DNA of 64,000 nucleotides, taken from contig JAAXGN010000001.1 of NCBI GenBank assembly GCA_012267415.1, forward strand, positions 124,001 to 188,000. Direction: 5' to 3'. This DNA comes from Candidatus Poribacteria bacterium. GTDB taxonomy: Bacteria > Poribacteria > WGA-4E > WGA-3G. The position numbers and the translations under genes were made by a program. The first letter of the stretch is position 1; each line of letters opens with the position of its first letter. The notes under the pieces were generated by a model. The model made no database searches and was not told the origin of the DNA. It worked only from the letters and a program-made list of their open reading frames with translations. Below, in pieces: positions 55,949 through 64,000 of this stretch.

Positions 55949-56078
55949 TGTAGCACGGGGAATGCCATTGGGCGAATGCGCGCATGGCATTCACCATGAT
56001 TCATACCGTTAATTTCACTTTCCAGTTTGCGCCCATTTGACACAAACTAAAAGTTTGTGCTACATAGGTGGCAACTTG
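55949..56078. repeat. Dispersed palindromic element, copy 2
   Basis: Second copy of the 1237-1364 element, in the same orientation. Terminal TGTAGCAC (55949-55956) and GTGCTACA (56057-56064), with the same two internal palindromes; a few base changes and one extra C. It fills the gap between the FN3 gene and the PorV-like gene, ending at the latter's stop codon. Confidence 0.75.
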
Positions 56079-56080
56079 AG

Positions 56081-57037
56081 TTAGAATAAGAGGTTTATTG
56101 AAAACCGTTGTGTTGTGTTGTTCTGTAGGTCACCTGTCAGAAGTTGAAATCCGTAGTCAAGTTGCAATGCTGTCCCACCGATAGGAACCTTTGCACTGCC
56201 ACCGAGATTTACGGTTGTCACTGAATTATCATCACTTATCATCCCAAAACCGCCACGAACAGCGATGGCATTATTGATCCAGATTTCTACACCTCCACGC
56301 GTAGTTACCACGCCATCGCGCGCATTAAGTTCAACAATTGCTAATGTGTTCTTCAATACGTTGCTGATTGCTTCTCCTTGTGCACTCATTTCGGCTATTG
56401 ATTCAAGTCTGTAAACGATACCTGCGCGTATATTCTGAGGTATTGTATCTGTCTCTGCCTCGGAAATACTAATATCTGCTGGCACTAAATTCTCCGCAGA
56501 TATCCCGATGTGTAGATCATCAATAGGCTTTGCCATCAGGCCAATGTCAAAAGAAAATGTCGAGCTTGATGTCTGAGCAAAGTATGGATTCTCTTTTACA
56601 GATTCATTCGCTTCATCGTAGGATGTACTAAAATACTTTAGGTTAACGCCAATCCCTATTTGCTTGATAACTGTCCTTGCATAAGAGAAACGAAACGTCT
56701 GTTCGTTGTAAATACCAGAATCTTCAGATAGAAAACCGACATCTGCTCCAATTGTACCTATACGTCCAACAGGTAACACAGCGGCAATAATTGAGTAATT
56801 GACGAGTCCACTAAAACGTTGTGCATAAGTGGCACCCAAATGAATATTATTAACATAAGCTAATCCTGCAGCATTGTAATTTGCAGCATTGCTATCATCT
56901 GCCAGTGCGACAAAAGCACCACCGAGACCAAGTGGACGCGCTCCCACACCTATATCATTAAAAGCACCGAATACAGGTTGTGTAAAGAGTAAGGTCAGTA
57001 TTAAGACATAACAACATCTGATTTTTGTTTTTAGCAT
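56081..57037 (-). CDS. PorV/PorQ-type outer-membrane barrel protein
   Basis: A 318-residue beta-barrel protein. After the signal peptide (residues 1-24) comes the family start IGVGARPLGLGGAFVALADD and NAANYNAAGLAYV. Alternating strand patterns continue to a C-terminal aromatic end (FSINLLF). PorV is the outer-membrane shuttle that carries type IX cargo. Here it lies close to a FN3 protein with a type IX-like tail and to PorX/PorY homologues. AGGAG precedes the ATG; 8 bases separate it from pcm. Confidence 0.8.
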   Translation of the reverse strand: MLKTKIRCCYVLILTLLFTQPVFGAFNDIGVGARPLGLGGAFVALADDSNAANYNAAGLAYVNNIHLGATYAQRFSGLVNYSIIAAVLPVGRIGTIGADVGFLSEDSGIYNEQTFRFSYARTVIKQIGIGVNLKYFSTSYDEANESVKENPYFAQTSSSTFSFDIGLMAKPIDDLHIGISAENLVPADISISEAETDTIPQNIRAGIVYRLESIAEMSAQGEAISNVLKNTLAIVELNARDGVVTTRGGVEIWINNAIAVRGGFGMISDDNSVTTVNLGGSAKVPIGGTALQLDYGFQLLTGDLQNNTTQRFSINLLF

Positions 57038-57045
57038 TTTTTCTC

Positions 57046-57684
57046 CTATGGTTTGCCTGTCATTGGAACAAAACTGACTCCTGTAATTTTTGTTGTGTTG
57101 ACTTTACCAGCCCTTTTCTTTAATAAAAACAGATCCTGTAAATCAGTACCAACCGGAACAATCATTCTTCCACCTTCAGCGAGTTGTTGTGTTAGGCGGT
57201 GTGGTGTTCTTTTAGGTGCAGCTGCAACCAGCACACAATCATACGGAGCGTGTTCAATCCAACCGTAATAGCCATTGCCTTTTTTAAAATGAATGTTATG
57301 ATAGTTGAGCGTATTCAGTCTCGCTTCAGCTGCTTCTGACAGTTCTGCTATGATTTCAACGGAAAATACCTCTTTTGCTAATTCAGCTAAAATTGCGGTT
57401 TGATACCCGCACCCGGTTCCAATTTCAAGTACTTTAGAATTCGCTCCTAATTCCAGTAATTCTGTCATTAGAGCTACGATGTAGGGTTGTGAAATAGTTT
57501 GACCTTTGTCTATTGGAAGCGGTTTATCGTCATAAGCCCACTTTCTGTATTCCGGTGAAACAAACAGATGACGTTGAACTTTCCGCATTACTGCCAATAT
57601 ATCAGGATTCTCAATACCCCGTTTCTCAATCTGGTTTCGAACCATCTTCTGTCTGACGTTCGTAAATCCATCGGCTGGTGTCAT
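57046..57684 (-). CDS. pcm: Protein-L-isoaspartate O-methyltransferase
   Basis: A 212-residue SAM-dependent repair enzyme that methylates damaged isoaspartyl residues. It has the family signature PLPIDKGQTISQPYIVALMT, the SAM loop VLEIGTGCGYQTAIL near residues 80-94, and VGTDLQDLFLL near the C-terminus. It is just upstream of the PorV-like gene in the same run and just downstream of the SppA fusion, so all three are probably co-transcribed. Confidence 0.9.
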   Translation of the reverse strand: MTPADGFTNVRQKMVRNQIEKRGIENPDILAVMRKVQRHLFVSPEYRKWAYDDKPLPIDKGQTISQPYIVALMTELLELGANSKVLEIGTGCGYQTAILAELAKEVFSVEIIAELSEAAEARLNTLNYHNIHFKKGNGYYGWIEHAPYDCVLVAAAPKRTPHRLTQQLAEGGRMIVPVGTDLQDLFLLKKRAGKVNTTKITGVSFVPMTGKP

Positions 57685-57727
57685 TGTTTATCATCCTTCA
57701 CGTATCATTAGAGCCGATTCATTTTAT

Positions 57728-60103
57728 TTACGGGTTCACATCGATTTCATAAGGCATCAATAGAAACATATTGTGTTTCTTTATGATCTCAATCAGTTTT
57801 AGATTTCCGTTATGCTCCAGAAACGCAATGATGTTTGATAGGAACGGTATCTTCATGGTAGATATAAAGCTTGAATACCCAAAGAAAGTTGATAACCATG
57901 ATACCCTTGGCAATCTAACGATTTCAACAGTCTTGTCATTTAGTCCCATCCGTTGTTTCGCAATTGCAAGTGCTTTGTCTAATCCACCAAGTTCGTCCAC
58001 CAATCCTATCTCTTTTGCTTGTCTTCCTGTCCATATACGTCCACGAGCGATTTGATCTACTTCGGGTGCGGTTAGATTCTCTCTACCGTGTGCAACTTTT
58101 GTGATAAAATCATCGTAAATCTCTTTGAGTTGGATTTTTAGATTCTCCTTCTGTTCTGGTGTAAAATCACTAAAATTACTAAAGAAATCAGCATTTTTAC
58201 CGCGTGTCATTATCTCCTTTTTGATGCCAATCTTCTCATACAATCCCTTTAGACTATGCTTGCCACCGATAACCCCAATCGAACCTGTTAGTGTACCGGG
58301 TTCAGCGACAATCGTTTCCGCGGGGACAGCAATATAGTATCCACCAGAGGCTGCAACATCCCCCATAGAAACAATAAGCGGCTTTCTCGCTGTGAGGCGC
58401 ATGAGTTTATGCCATATTATATCTGCTGCAACGACTAATCCACCAACGCTGTCAATTCGGAGCACTACGGCTTTAATTGAATCATCTGTTCTACAGTGAT
58501 CTATAGCACGTGAGATTGTCGCTGCTCCCATGACGGAACTGCCGGTCAAGAGATCATAAAAACTCTCACCTGTCAGCATCATCCCCTTCGCTTCAATGAC
58601 AGCGATTTTTGGTTTGGGAACAGACCAATCTTGTGGATACAAACTGCTGCTTAGGTATTCATATAATCTAAGATGTCTGACATCTCTTTTCACAAGTCTT
58701 TTGATCACATTCTCTAACTGGTCCTCATATAGCAGTCTATCAACAATCTTGGACTTGATTGCTTGATTCGCAGTGAAAGGTCCACTGTCAATCTTCTTTT
58801 TTACGGTTTCAGGTGTCCATCCGCGTGCTGTTGCAATATCTGTTGTCAGTTGGTCATATAAATCATCAAGAATAGCGTTCATGTTTTCACGATGCTTCTC
58901 TGACATATCTTTGCGAGTGAAGACTTCGGATGCAGATTTATATTCACCAAAATGGTCAAGCTCTGCCTGGATACCGAGTTTGTCCAACACATCTCTATAG
59001 AAGGAAAGTTCGAATTTCAGTCCGACAAGTCGCACATCAGCACTCGGGTGCATATAGATGGCATCACATGCAGACGCAACGATATAATCCCCTGTGGAAC
59101 AGTAAGTGATATAACAGACAACGATTCTTCCTGATTTCCTGAAATCTATGATGGCATCACGGATTTCTTGCAGACGTCCCATACCAAACTTTATACCTTT
59201 TAGTCGGATCAACACACCAGCGACATCTTTGTCCGATTTTGCGATACGGAGTGTTCTCTCCAGCTGCGACATCTCTAAGTGAAGAAAAACACGTTTCCGT
59301 GATATCGGTTTCGTAATGGCGGCGGTTGTAAAATGGAAGTATCCAACACCTGTATCTGATGTGCTGTTTTCATCAAAGTAGTTGACAGACCCAATACCGA
59401 AATTACCGAGATTGATTCCAAACCGTATATCATAACTCTTATCACTGTTGTATGTTCCACGGAGCATGAGTTCTCTAATGGGACGGATTTCAACACCGTA
59501 GCTAAAGTCTAAACCGGATACATCTTGCAATTTTCGCATGTCGACGGAAAGTGTTGTTCTCCATGTTCCAGGTCGCAGTGCAAATCCGATATCGTAAGTT
59601 CTTCCCAATTTCTGATTATTTATTTTCGGTCTATTAAGGTCGCGTCCGATTGCGCCAATTGAAAAGTATCGCCTACGATACATTAAACCTATAGAGATTG
59701 ACTTATAGTCATCAAAACCTTCACTGTCCGAGTTGATCCAGCTATAACTTGTCCCCCAATACAAAGCACTGCCGAGATGATGTCCTGCGGAGAGATTGTA
59801 ACGTGTAAAATCGATCTCTTCTGTCGCGTTCGCAAATTCCATGCTAAAACCTGTGTTTGGTGCAGCGATGAAGAATGCATCATCATTTGGCAACGTACTG
59901 CCATACGTTCGTAGATAGTAGAGGTTTAATGCGCGCCTAGTGCCTAAACCAGCAGGATTGAAGAAGGTCGCTAACGCATCATCGCTCATCGCAACAGAAT
60001 TTGTTGGAAGATTGCTGCGTGTTTTGGTTTGGGCTACTGTAGTTAGGATAGGAAACAAACTACAGAGTATAAGGATGTAAACAAAGTGTTTCTGTATACG
60101 CAA
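57728..60103 (-). CDS. sppA: SppA-type signal peptide peptidase fused to a PorV-like barrel
   Basis: A 791-residue protein. A signal peptide (1-24) is followed at about residues 30-265 by an outer-membrane barrel-like domain with MSDDALATFFNPAGLG, which resembles PorV-family starts. From about 272 it is a 67K-type SppA with two Clp-like domains. The catalytic Lys389 lies in FGEYKSASE and the catalytic Ser586 in GDVAASGGYY; DSVGG is also present. SppA degrades cleaved signal peptides and membrane protein fragments. With an outer-membrane barrel, this one would face the periplasm from the outer membrane. It begins at TTG (60103) with AGGAAAATCTT upstream. Confidence 0.85.
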   Translation of the reverse strand: MRIQKHFVYILILCSLFPILTTVAQTKTRSNLPTNSVAMSDDALATFFNPAGLGTRRALNLYYLRTYGSTLPNDDAFFIAAPNTGFSMEFANATEEIDFTRYNLSAGHHLGSALYWGTSYSWINSDSEGFDDYKSISIGLMYRRRYFSIGAIGRDLNRPKINNQKLGRTYDIGFALRPGTWRTTLSVDMRKLQDVSGLDFSYGVEIRPIRELMLRGTYNSDKSYDIRFGINLGNFGIGSVNYFDENSTSDTGVGYFHFTTAAITKPISRKRVFLHLEMSQLERTLRIAKSDKDVAGVLIRLKGIKFGMGRLQEIRDAIIDFRKSGRIVVCYITYCSTGDYIVASACDAIYMHPSADVRLVGLKFELSFYRDVLDKLGIQAELDHFGEYKSASEVFTRKDMSEKHRENMNAILDDLYDQLTTDIATARGWTPETVKKKIDSGPFTANQAIKSKIVDRLLYEDQLENVIKRLVKRDVRHLRLYEYLSSSLYPQDWSVPKPKIAVIEAKGMMLTGESFYDLLTGSSVMGAATISRAIDHCRTDDSIKAVVLRIDSVGGLVVAADIIWHKLMRLTARKPLIVSMGDVAASGGYYIAVPAETIVAEPGTLTGSIGVIGGKHSLKGLYEKIGIKKEIMTRGKNADFFSNFSDFTPEQKENLKIQLKEIYDDFITKVAHGRENLTAPEVDQIARGRIWTGRQAKEIGLVDELGGLDKALAIAKQRMGLNDKTVEIVRLPRVSWLSTFFGYSSFISTMKIPFLSNIIAFLEHNGNLKLIEIIKKHNMFLLMPYEIDVNP

Positions 60104-60137
60104 AAGATTTTCCTATGGGTGTTGAAATCTATTAATT

Positions 60138-60166
60138 ACGTTACCATGTATCAAGATTATTGGCAA
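60138..60166 (-). promoter_or_regulatory. Candidate promoter for the sppA-pcm-porV run
   Basis: On the minus strand TTGCCA (60161-60166), 17 bases, TAACGT (60138-60143), 34 bases before the TTG start of sppA. Moderate match to consensus. Confidence 0.4.
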
Positions 60167-60350
60167 GAGAAAAAGTGTTGAATGTGATGAATAGGTGAAG
60201 GGTGTATAGTTTTTGTAGAATTCTCTCCATGTTGAATTATGCATAAGAAATTTGGTTTTTTTATAATATTTATAATCATTTTTGGATATGAAGGTAGGAA
60301 GTTAAGTAACAAAAACTTTACATCCCCATAGAGAAGTAAAAATAACTTAC

Positions 60351-60379
60351 TTGAAATAACGCATCATTTAAGATATAAT
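60351..60379 (+). promoter_or_regulatory. Consensus-like promoter of porYX
   Basis: TTGAAA (60351-60356), exactly 17 bases, TATAAT (60374-60379), 48 bases before the kinase ATG. The rest of the 324-base gap 60104-60427 holds the divergent sppA promoter candidate and otherwise nothing I can name. Confidence 0.65.
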
Positions 60380-60427
60380 ATTACTATACCGATATGTTTG
60401 AGGCGTGTAAATTTGCTTAGAGGCGTT

Positions 60428-61912
60428 ATGTTGAGGTGGTATCGGAACATTACTTCTACTTACCCGACCAGTCGGTTAATGCTCATCTATTTCAGTGTTG
60501 GCGTAGTCATACTGGTTTTTGTATTTACGTATTATACGCGTCAAATTTCGGATTTAAATGCTGAAATAGAGTCACAAATAGAAATTTTTGTGAACCTTGC
60601 GATTGAATTACCGAGTATTGAAGATCGGGAGTTGCAAGTGCGTCTACTTTCAGTTATGCGGCAGGAACTTTATGCTGAGAATAGGGTGCGTCGGTTTTCT
60701 TTTATTATAACCGACGCTGATGGAAATGTTGAGATTTCTCAAGGTGTTGATACAAAGTTAGATGAAAAAGTCAACGAAGATGGTACTATTTCGTTAACAG
60801 ATACAGAGAAAGCACTGTTACTCTCATCTTTGAAACGGATGAGAAGTAAGAATGAACCGAGAAAAATACCGTTCCTTCAAGAAGATAGAAAAATTGCGGG
60901 ATATTTCTACTATGGCGATGTGGCACCGAGTGAGATGGCACAACTCCCATTCGCAATAACGGATACTGATAAAACGCCGCAAAAATGGCAGATGTGGAAC
61001 GATGTACTCACTGCCGAAAAGGCGACTCTTGAGGAGAAAGAACGCGCAAAGACATTCGTTCAAAATACACTTTCTTTCGCAGCAATTCAGACTATACCCG
61101 AATGGCAAGAAGGTTATTTCTACTATGAGATTAGATCGTTTTACGGTTTATTGGTAACACCCATTGTATTGGCAGTTGTTTTCTTGCTTTTTGGTTTTGG
61201 CTCCCTGCTGATCTATATGCGGATAAAATCTTATGAACATGCAGCAATATGGGGAGGATTAGCCAAAGAGACCGCACATCAACTTGGCACACCTATCTCG
61301 GCTCTGTTAGCATGGACTGAACTATTAGATGAACACAGTGAGGAAACAGGTGACAGAGTCCTTGAGGAACTATCTGCAAACATGCAGAACGACCTTGAAC
61401 GACTGCAGAAAACAACTACAAGATTTGGCTTGATCGGCACTGAACCAACTATGACTGAGGTGGACCTTGCAGAGGTGCTCGCCGAAGTTCTAACATACTT
61501 TGAAAAGCGATTACCTCAGATTAGTCGGGATGTTGATATCGGTATTACACCTTATAATGTGCCTGTTATTACGGGTAATGCACAATTGCTACAGTGGGTC
61601 TTTGAAAACTTAATTCGGAACTCATTGGATGCAATGCAAAAAGAGGTCGGACATATTGAAATAGAACCTGAATATGACACTCGACATAAGCAAGTGATCA
61701 TACGTTATTCGGATAACGGAAGTGGTATTGCAGCAGAAAATCAACGGACAATATTTGAACCGGGTATGACAACAAAAACGCACGGTTGGGGACTTGGGTT
61801 GACTATCGTACGACGTATTATTAGAGACTATCATCACGGTAGTATAAGGTTAGTAGAAAGTAGTTCTGATGGAACTACATTTGAAATTCGTCTGCCGTGT
61901 AATGTAGCTTAG
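60428..61912 (+). CDS. porY: Sensor histidine kinase, PorY-like
   Basis: A 494-residue membrane histidine kinase. The ATG at 60428 has AGAGG upstream and is preferred over a TTG at 60398. Two membrane helices lie at about residues 16-35 and 243-265, enclosing a periplasmic sensor domain of about 200 residues. The H-box has His284 in ETAHQLGTPISALL, the N-box is FENLIRNSLDAM, then DNGSGIAAEN and GWGLGLTIV. It would phosphorylate the adjacent PorX-like regulator, which starts 20 bases downstream. The H-box wording and gene pairing match the PorY type. Confidence 0.8.
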   Translation: MLRWYRNITSTYPTSRLMLIYFSVGVVILVFVFTYYTRQISDLNAEIESQIEIFVNLAIELPSIEDRELQVRLLSVMRQELYAENRVRRFSFIITDADGNVEISQGVDTKLDEKVNEDGTISLTDTEKALLLSSLKRMRSKNEPRKIPFLQEDRKIAGYFYYGDVAPSEMAQLPFAITDTDKTPQKWQMWNDVLTAEKATLEEKERAKTFVQNTLSFAAIQTIPEWQEGYFYYEIRSFYGLLVTPIVLAVVFLLFGFGSLLIYMRIKSYEHAAIWGGLAKETAHQLGTPISALLAWTELLDEHSEETGDRVLEELSANMQNDLERLQKTTTRFGLIGTEPTMTEVDLAEVLAEVLTYFEKRLPQISRDVDIGITPYNVPVITGNAQLLQWVFENLIRNSLDAMQKEVGHIEIEPEYDTRHKQVIIRYSDNGSGIAAENQRTIFEPGMTTKTHGWGLGLTIVRRIIRDYHHGSIRLVESSSDGTTFEIRLPCNVA

Positions 61913-61931
61913 CGTGTATTAAGGAAAGAAA

Positions 61932-63506
61932 ATGCAACAGAAATCACACCAAATACTATGGATAGACGATGAAATAGAGGCATTGCTACCGCATAGACGT
62001 TTTCTTGAAACACGCGGATATGTCGTCACCGCTGCTACGAATGGGGAAGATGGGATTGAATTGCTGAAGCAGCAAAAAACTGGCTACGATGCAATCTTAC
62101 TTGACCAAGTGATGCCCGGGAAAGACGGCATGGCAACATTGGATGTTATCCGGACAATTAACACACAGGTTCCTGTAATCCTCGTAACACAGTCCAGTGA
62201 TGATAAATTTGTTGATGTCGCCCTCGGTAAACAGGTGACAGATTTTTTGGTAAAACCGATTGGAGTTGCTCAGATTGCTTCTACACTCAAACGCGTACTC
62301 GAACAGCAACACATAGTGGAAACGCAAATACCGGGTCGTTACACCAATGATTTTAATACGATTAGCACACTAAAGGCATCACAACCGGGTTGGCAAGATT
62401 GGATTGATATCTACGTCAAATTACTTAAATGGGATCTACAATCTGATCGGTTAGCCGAACAGGGGTTACAAGAGACACACTTGGAGCAGAAAAAAGAGTG
62501 CAACACCGAATTCTCTGATTTTGTAGCATTGAATTATCCAGAATGGGTTAACGGTGGTGTGGATAGACCCCCGTTATCTGTAGATGTTTTGGACCGTCAT
62601 GTGTTGCCATTACTTAAAGAGAATGTTCCGATCTATTTTATAGTCGTAGATTGTTTTCGTCTTGACCATTGGATGGCGATAGAATCGCTATTGTATCCAT
62701 ATTTTTCCATTAATTTAGACTATAGTTTTTCTATTTTACCGAGTGCAACAATGTATTCTCGGAATGGTCTATTTAGCGGGTTATTTCCTGCCGATTTAGC
62801 AAGGAATTACCCAGAATACTGGCAGGAGAAATCGGACAATGGCACAAGTACAAACCAGTATGAACGACAATTACTTGAGGCGTATTTAAAGAGAAACGGC
62901 ATCAGTATCAAACCTGGTGTTAAGTATTTTAAGATTTTTGATTTACGCGGTGGCAGTGAATATAAAAAACGGGTTGCTGCAGCGGCACAAGTCAGTTTAT
63001 CTGCGTTGGTTGTGAATTTTATAGATATTTTAACGCATCAACGTTCACAATCAGAAGTACTGCAACAACTGGCCCCTGACGAACCGGCATTTCGTGCTTT
63101 GGCGCGCTCTTGGTTTGCACATTCATCCCTTTACGATATTTTACGGATAATAGCTGATCAAGGGGTACATGTTGTGCTTACGACAGATCACGGTTCAGAG
63201 TTCTGCAATCGTGCAACTCGCGCGTATGGCAATCGCGATACAAGCACAAGCCTCCGCTTCAAAATCGGGAATAATTTAGGATGTGATGAGAACCAAGCCG
63301 TGTATATTTCAAAGCCAGAGGAATATCGGCTACCAGCCGAAAACGCGAGCAAGGATTATATTCTCGCAAAAGACGATTATTATTTCGTCTATCCAAACGA
63401 ATTTTATAAATATAAACGGCAGTTTCAGGGAGGGTTCCAACATGGGGGTATCTCAATGGGAGAACTGATAACCCCTGTGGTTACGTTGACACCACGGAAA
63501 GAGTAG
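61932..63506 (+). CDS. porX: Response regulator with PglZ domain, PorX-like
   Basis: A 524-residue bifunctional regulator. Residues 5-125 are a receiver domain with acidic pair Asp12-Asp13 (ILWIDDEIE), phosphoacceptor Asp58 (LLDQVMPGKDG), Thr86 and Lys108 (LVKPIG). The rest is an alkaline-phosphatase-like PglZ domain with FIVVDCFRLDHW, ILPSATMYSRNG and LTTDHGSEF, which carry the expected metal-binding residues. PorX controls type IX secretion in Bacteroidetes and has phosphodiesterase activity. The domain order and neighbouring kinase match that system closely. AAGGAAAG precedes the ATG. Confidence 0.85.
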   Translation: MQQKSHQILWIDDEIEALLPHRRFLETRGYVVTAATNGEDGIELLKQQKTGYDAILLDQVMPGKDGMATLDVIRTINTQVPVILVTQSSDDKFVDVALGKQVTDFLVKPIGVAQIASTLKRVLEQQHIVETQIPGRYTNDFNTISTLKASQPGWQDWIDIYVKLLKWDLQSDRLAEQGLQETHLEQKKECNTEFSDFVALNYPEWVNGGVDRPPLSVDVLDRHVLPLLKENVPIYFIVVDCFRLDHWMAIESLLYPYFSINLDYSFSILPSATMYSRNGLFSGLFPADLARNYPEYWQEKSDNGTSTNQYERQLLEAYLKRNGISIKPGVKYFKIFDLRGGSEYKKRVAAAAQVSLSALVVNFIDILTHQRSQSEVLQQLAPDEPAFRALARSWFAHSSLYDILRIIADQGVHVVLTTDHGSEFCNRATRAYGNRDTSTSLRFKIGNNLGCDENQAVYISKPEEYRLPAENASKDYILAKDDYYFVYPNEFYKYKRQFQGGFQHGGISMGELITPVVTLTPRKE

Positions 63507-63727
63507 GTGTGAATTGCAAACAATCATAACACGGAGAGAGATTATGATCTTTTATTTGAAAGTTTATCATCAGAACCTTGAGAATCCTATGTACAGTAAA
63601 TCTATTGCTGTATTGCAATTGCGACTAATGAACTCTTCTTTCTCAGTGCTGCCGCTTATTCATCAAAACGAATTGACTAACCGAGATGTTTTTTTACGGA
63701 AAGGCATGATAGGAGGTAAAGCTGATA

Positions 63728-64000
63728 ATGGAAAAGGAGATACTGATTTCTGACGATGAGTATGAAACGCGATGTGCTGTATTGGAGGAAGGCGTATTAA
63801 ATGAAATTCAGATTGAACGAAAAGCGGTAAAACCTGTCTTAGGGAATCTATATAAAGGACGGGTCGAAAATGTATTACCGGGCATGCAGGTCGCTTTTGT
63901 CGATATAGGTTTAGAACGACATGCTTTCCTACACATATCTGATCTGAAATATAACAACTCAATTAACGGTAGTGGGGAGGATGGATTGCCAACAGTAGAC
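63728..64000 (+). CDS. rng: Ribonuclease G/E, N-terminal part (runs off window)
   Basis: The first 91 codons are present. AGGAGG lies about 12 bases before the ATG. The sequence EILISDDEYETRCAVLEEG, then GNLYKGRVENVLPGMQVAFV and LERHAFLHISDL, matches the N-terminus and S1 domain of the RNase E/G family, which processes rRNA and decays mRNA. The catalytic domain is outside the window. The 221 bases upstream hold only a doubtful small frame. Confidence 0.85.
   Translation, partial: MEKEILISDDEYETRCAVLEEGVLNEIQIERKAVKPVLGNLYKGRVENVLPGMQVAFVDIGLERHAFLHISDLKYNNSINGSGEDGLPTVD

Noticed and set aside
63544-63753. Small frame (about 69 codons) with GGAGAG before the ATG, upstream of rng
   Set aside because: No recognisable family, overlaps the rng start in another frame, and composition looks random. 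It may simply be the rng leader.
1-64000. rRNA, tRNA, riboswitch or replication origin
   Set aside because: None was recognised by eye on either strand. A covariance-model scan could still find small structured RNAs.

Overview
The window looks like a chromosomal piece of a Gram-negative, sponge- or seawater-associated bacterium of the Candidatus Poribacteria type or a close relative. This is an inference from gene content: internalin-type leucine-rich-repeat (LRR) lipoproteins, twin-arginine DUF1501 proteins, many Gfo/Idh/MocA oxidoreductases, a DUF6785-like membrane protein, a PorX/PorY pair with a PorV-like barrel, and AT-rich DNA scattered with short palindromic repeats. No rRNA, tRNA or CRISPR array was seen.

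Layout. 1-8.5 kb: six same-strand LRR genes built from one cap-repeat-cap module. 8.5-13 kb: two nearly identical DUF1501 genes flanking a zinc alcohol dehydrogenase on the other strand. 13-16.2 kb: a pentapeptide-repeat K+-channel-like protein, a PIN toxin with two related antitoxin-like genes, and a small membrane protein. 16.2-21.7 kb: a mobile-element scar. One TnpB element abuts a 5'-truncated type ISP restriction-modification gene, and a second interrupts a WD40 gene. 21.8-31.4 kb: a Gfo/Idh/MocA gene, a four-gene heavy-metal efflux operon (His-rich protein, TolC-like, adaptor, RND pump) and a sugar isomerase. 31.5-35.2 kb: a secreted M16-type peptidase followed by an ECF sigma factor fused through one membrane helix to a catalytically dead copy of the same peptidase. 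35.3-43.2 kb: an LLM oxidoreductase, a LivK-like lipoprotein and five Gfo/Idh/MocA genes, four of them a tandem array. 43.3-53.2 kb: a LamG protein, rsgA, uppS, a DUF6785-like protein, an intact P-type ATPase-like gene whose catalytic motifs are almost all lost, thrB and a class I aminotransferase. 53.4-64 kb: an envelope block with a Ycf48-like protein, a FN3 protein with a FlgD/type IX-like C-terminus, a PorV-like barrel, pcm, an SppA peptidase fused to a PorV-like barrel, porY/porX-like regulators and the start of an RNase G/E gene.

Strongest leads. (1) The membrane-anchored sigma factor with a pseudo-peptidase sensor at 33036-35228, next to its apparently active secreted homologue, looks like a one-protein transmembrane transcription switch. 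(2) The pseudo-P-type ATPase at 48172-50913. (3) The PorXY/PorV/SppA-barrel envelope block. (4) Two TnpB proteins with different RuvC glutamate placement. A small family of MITE-like elements with TATAGTAAA ends (13045, 23067, 45012, 51960) supplies a stop codon to one gene and a candidate -35 box to another.
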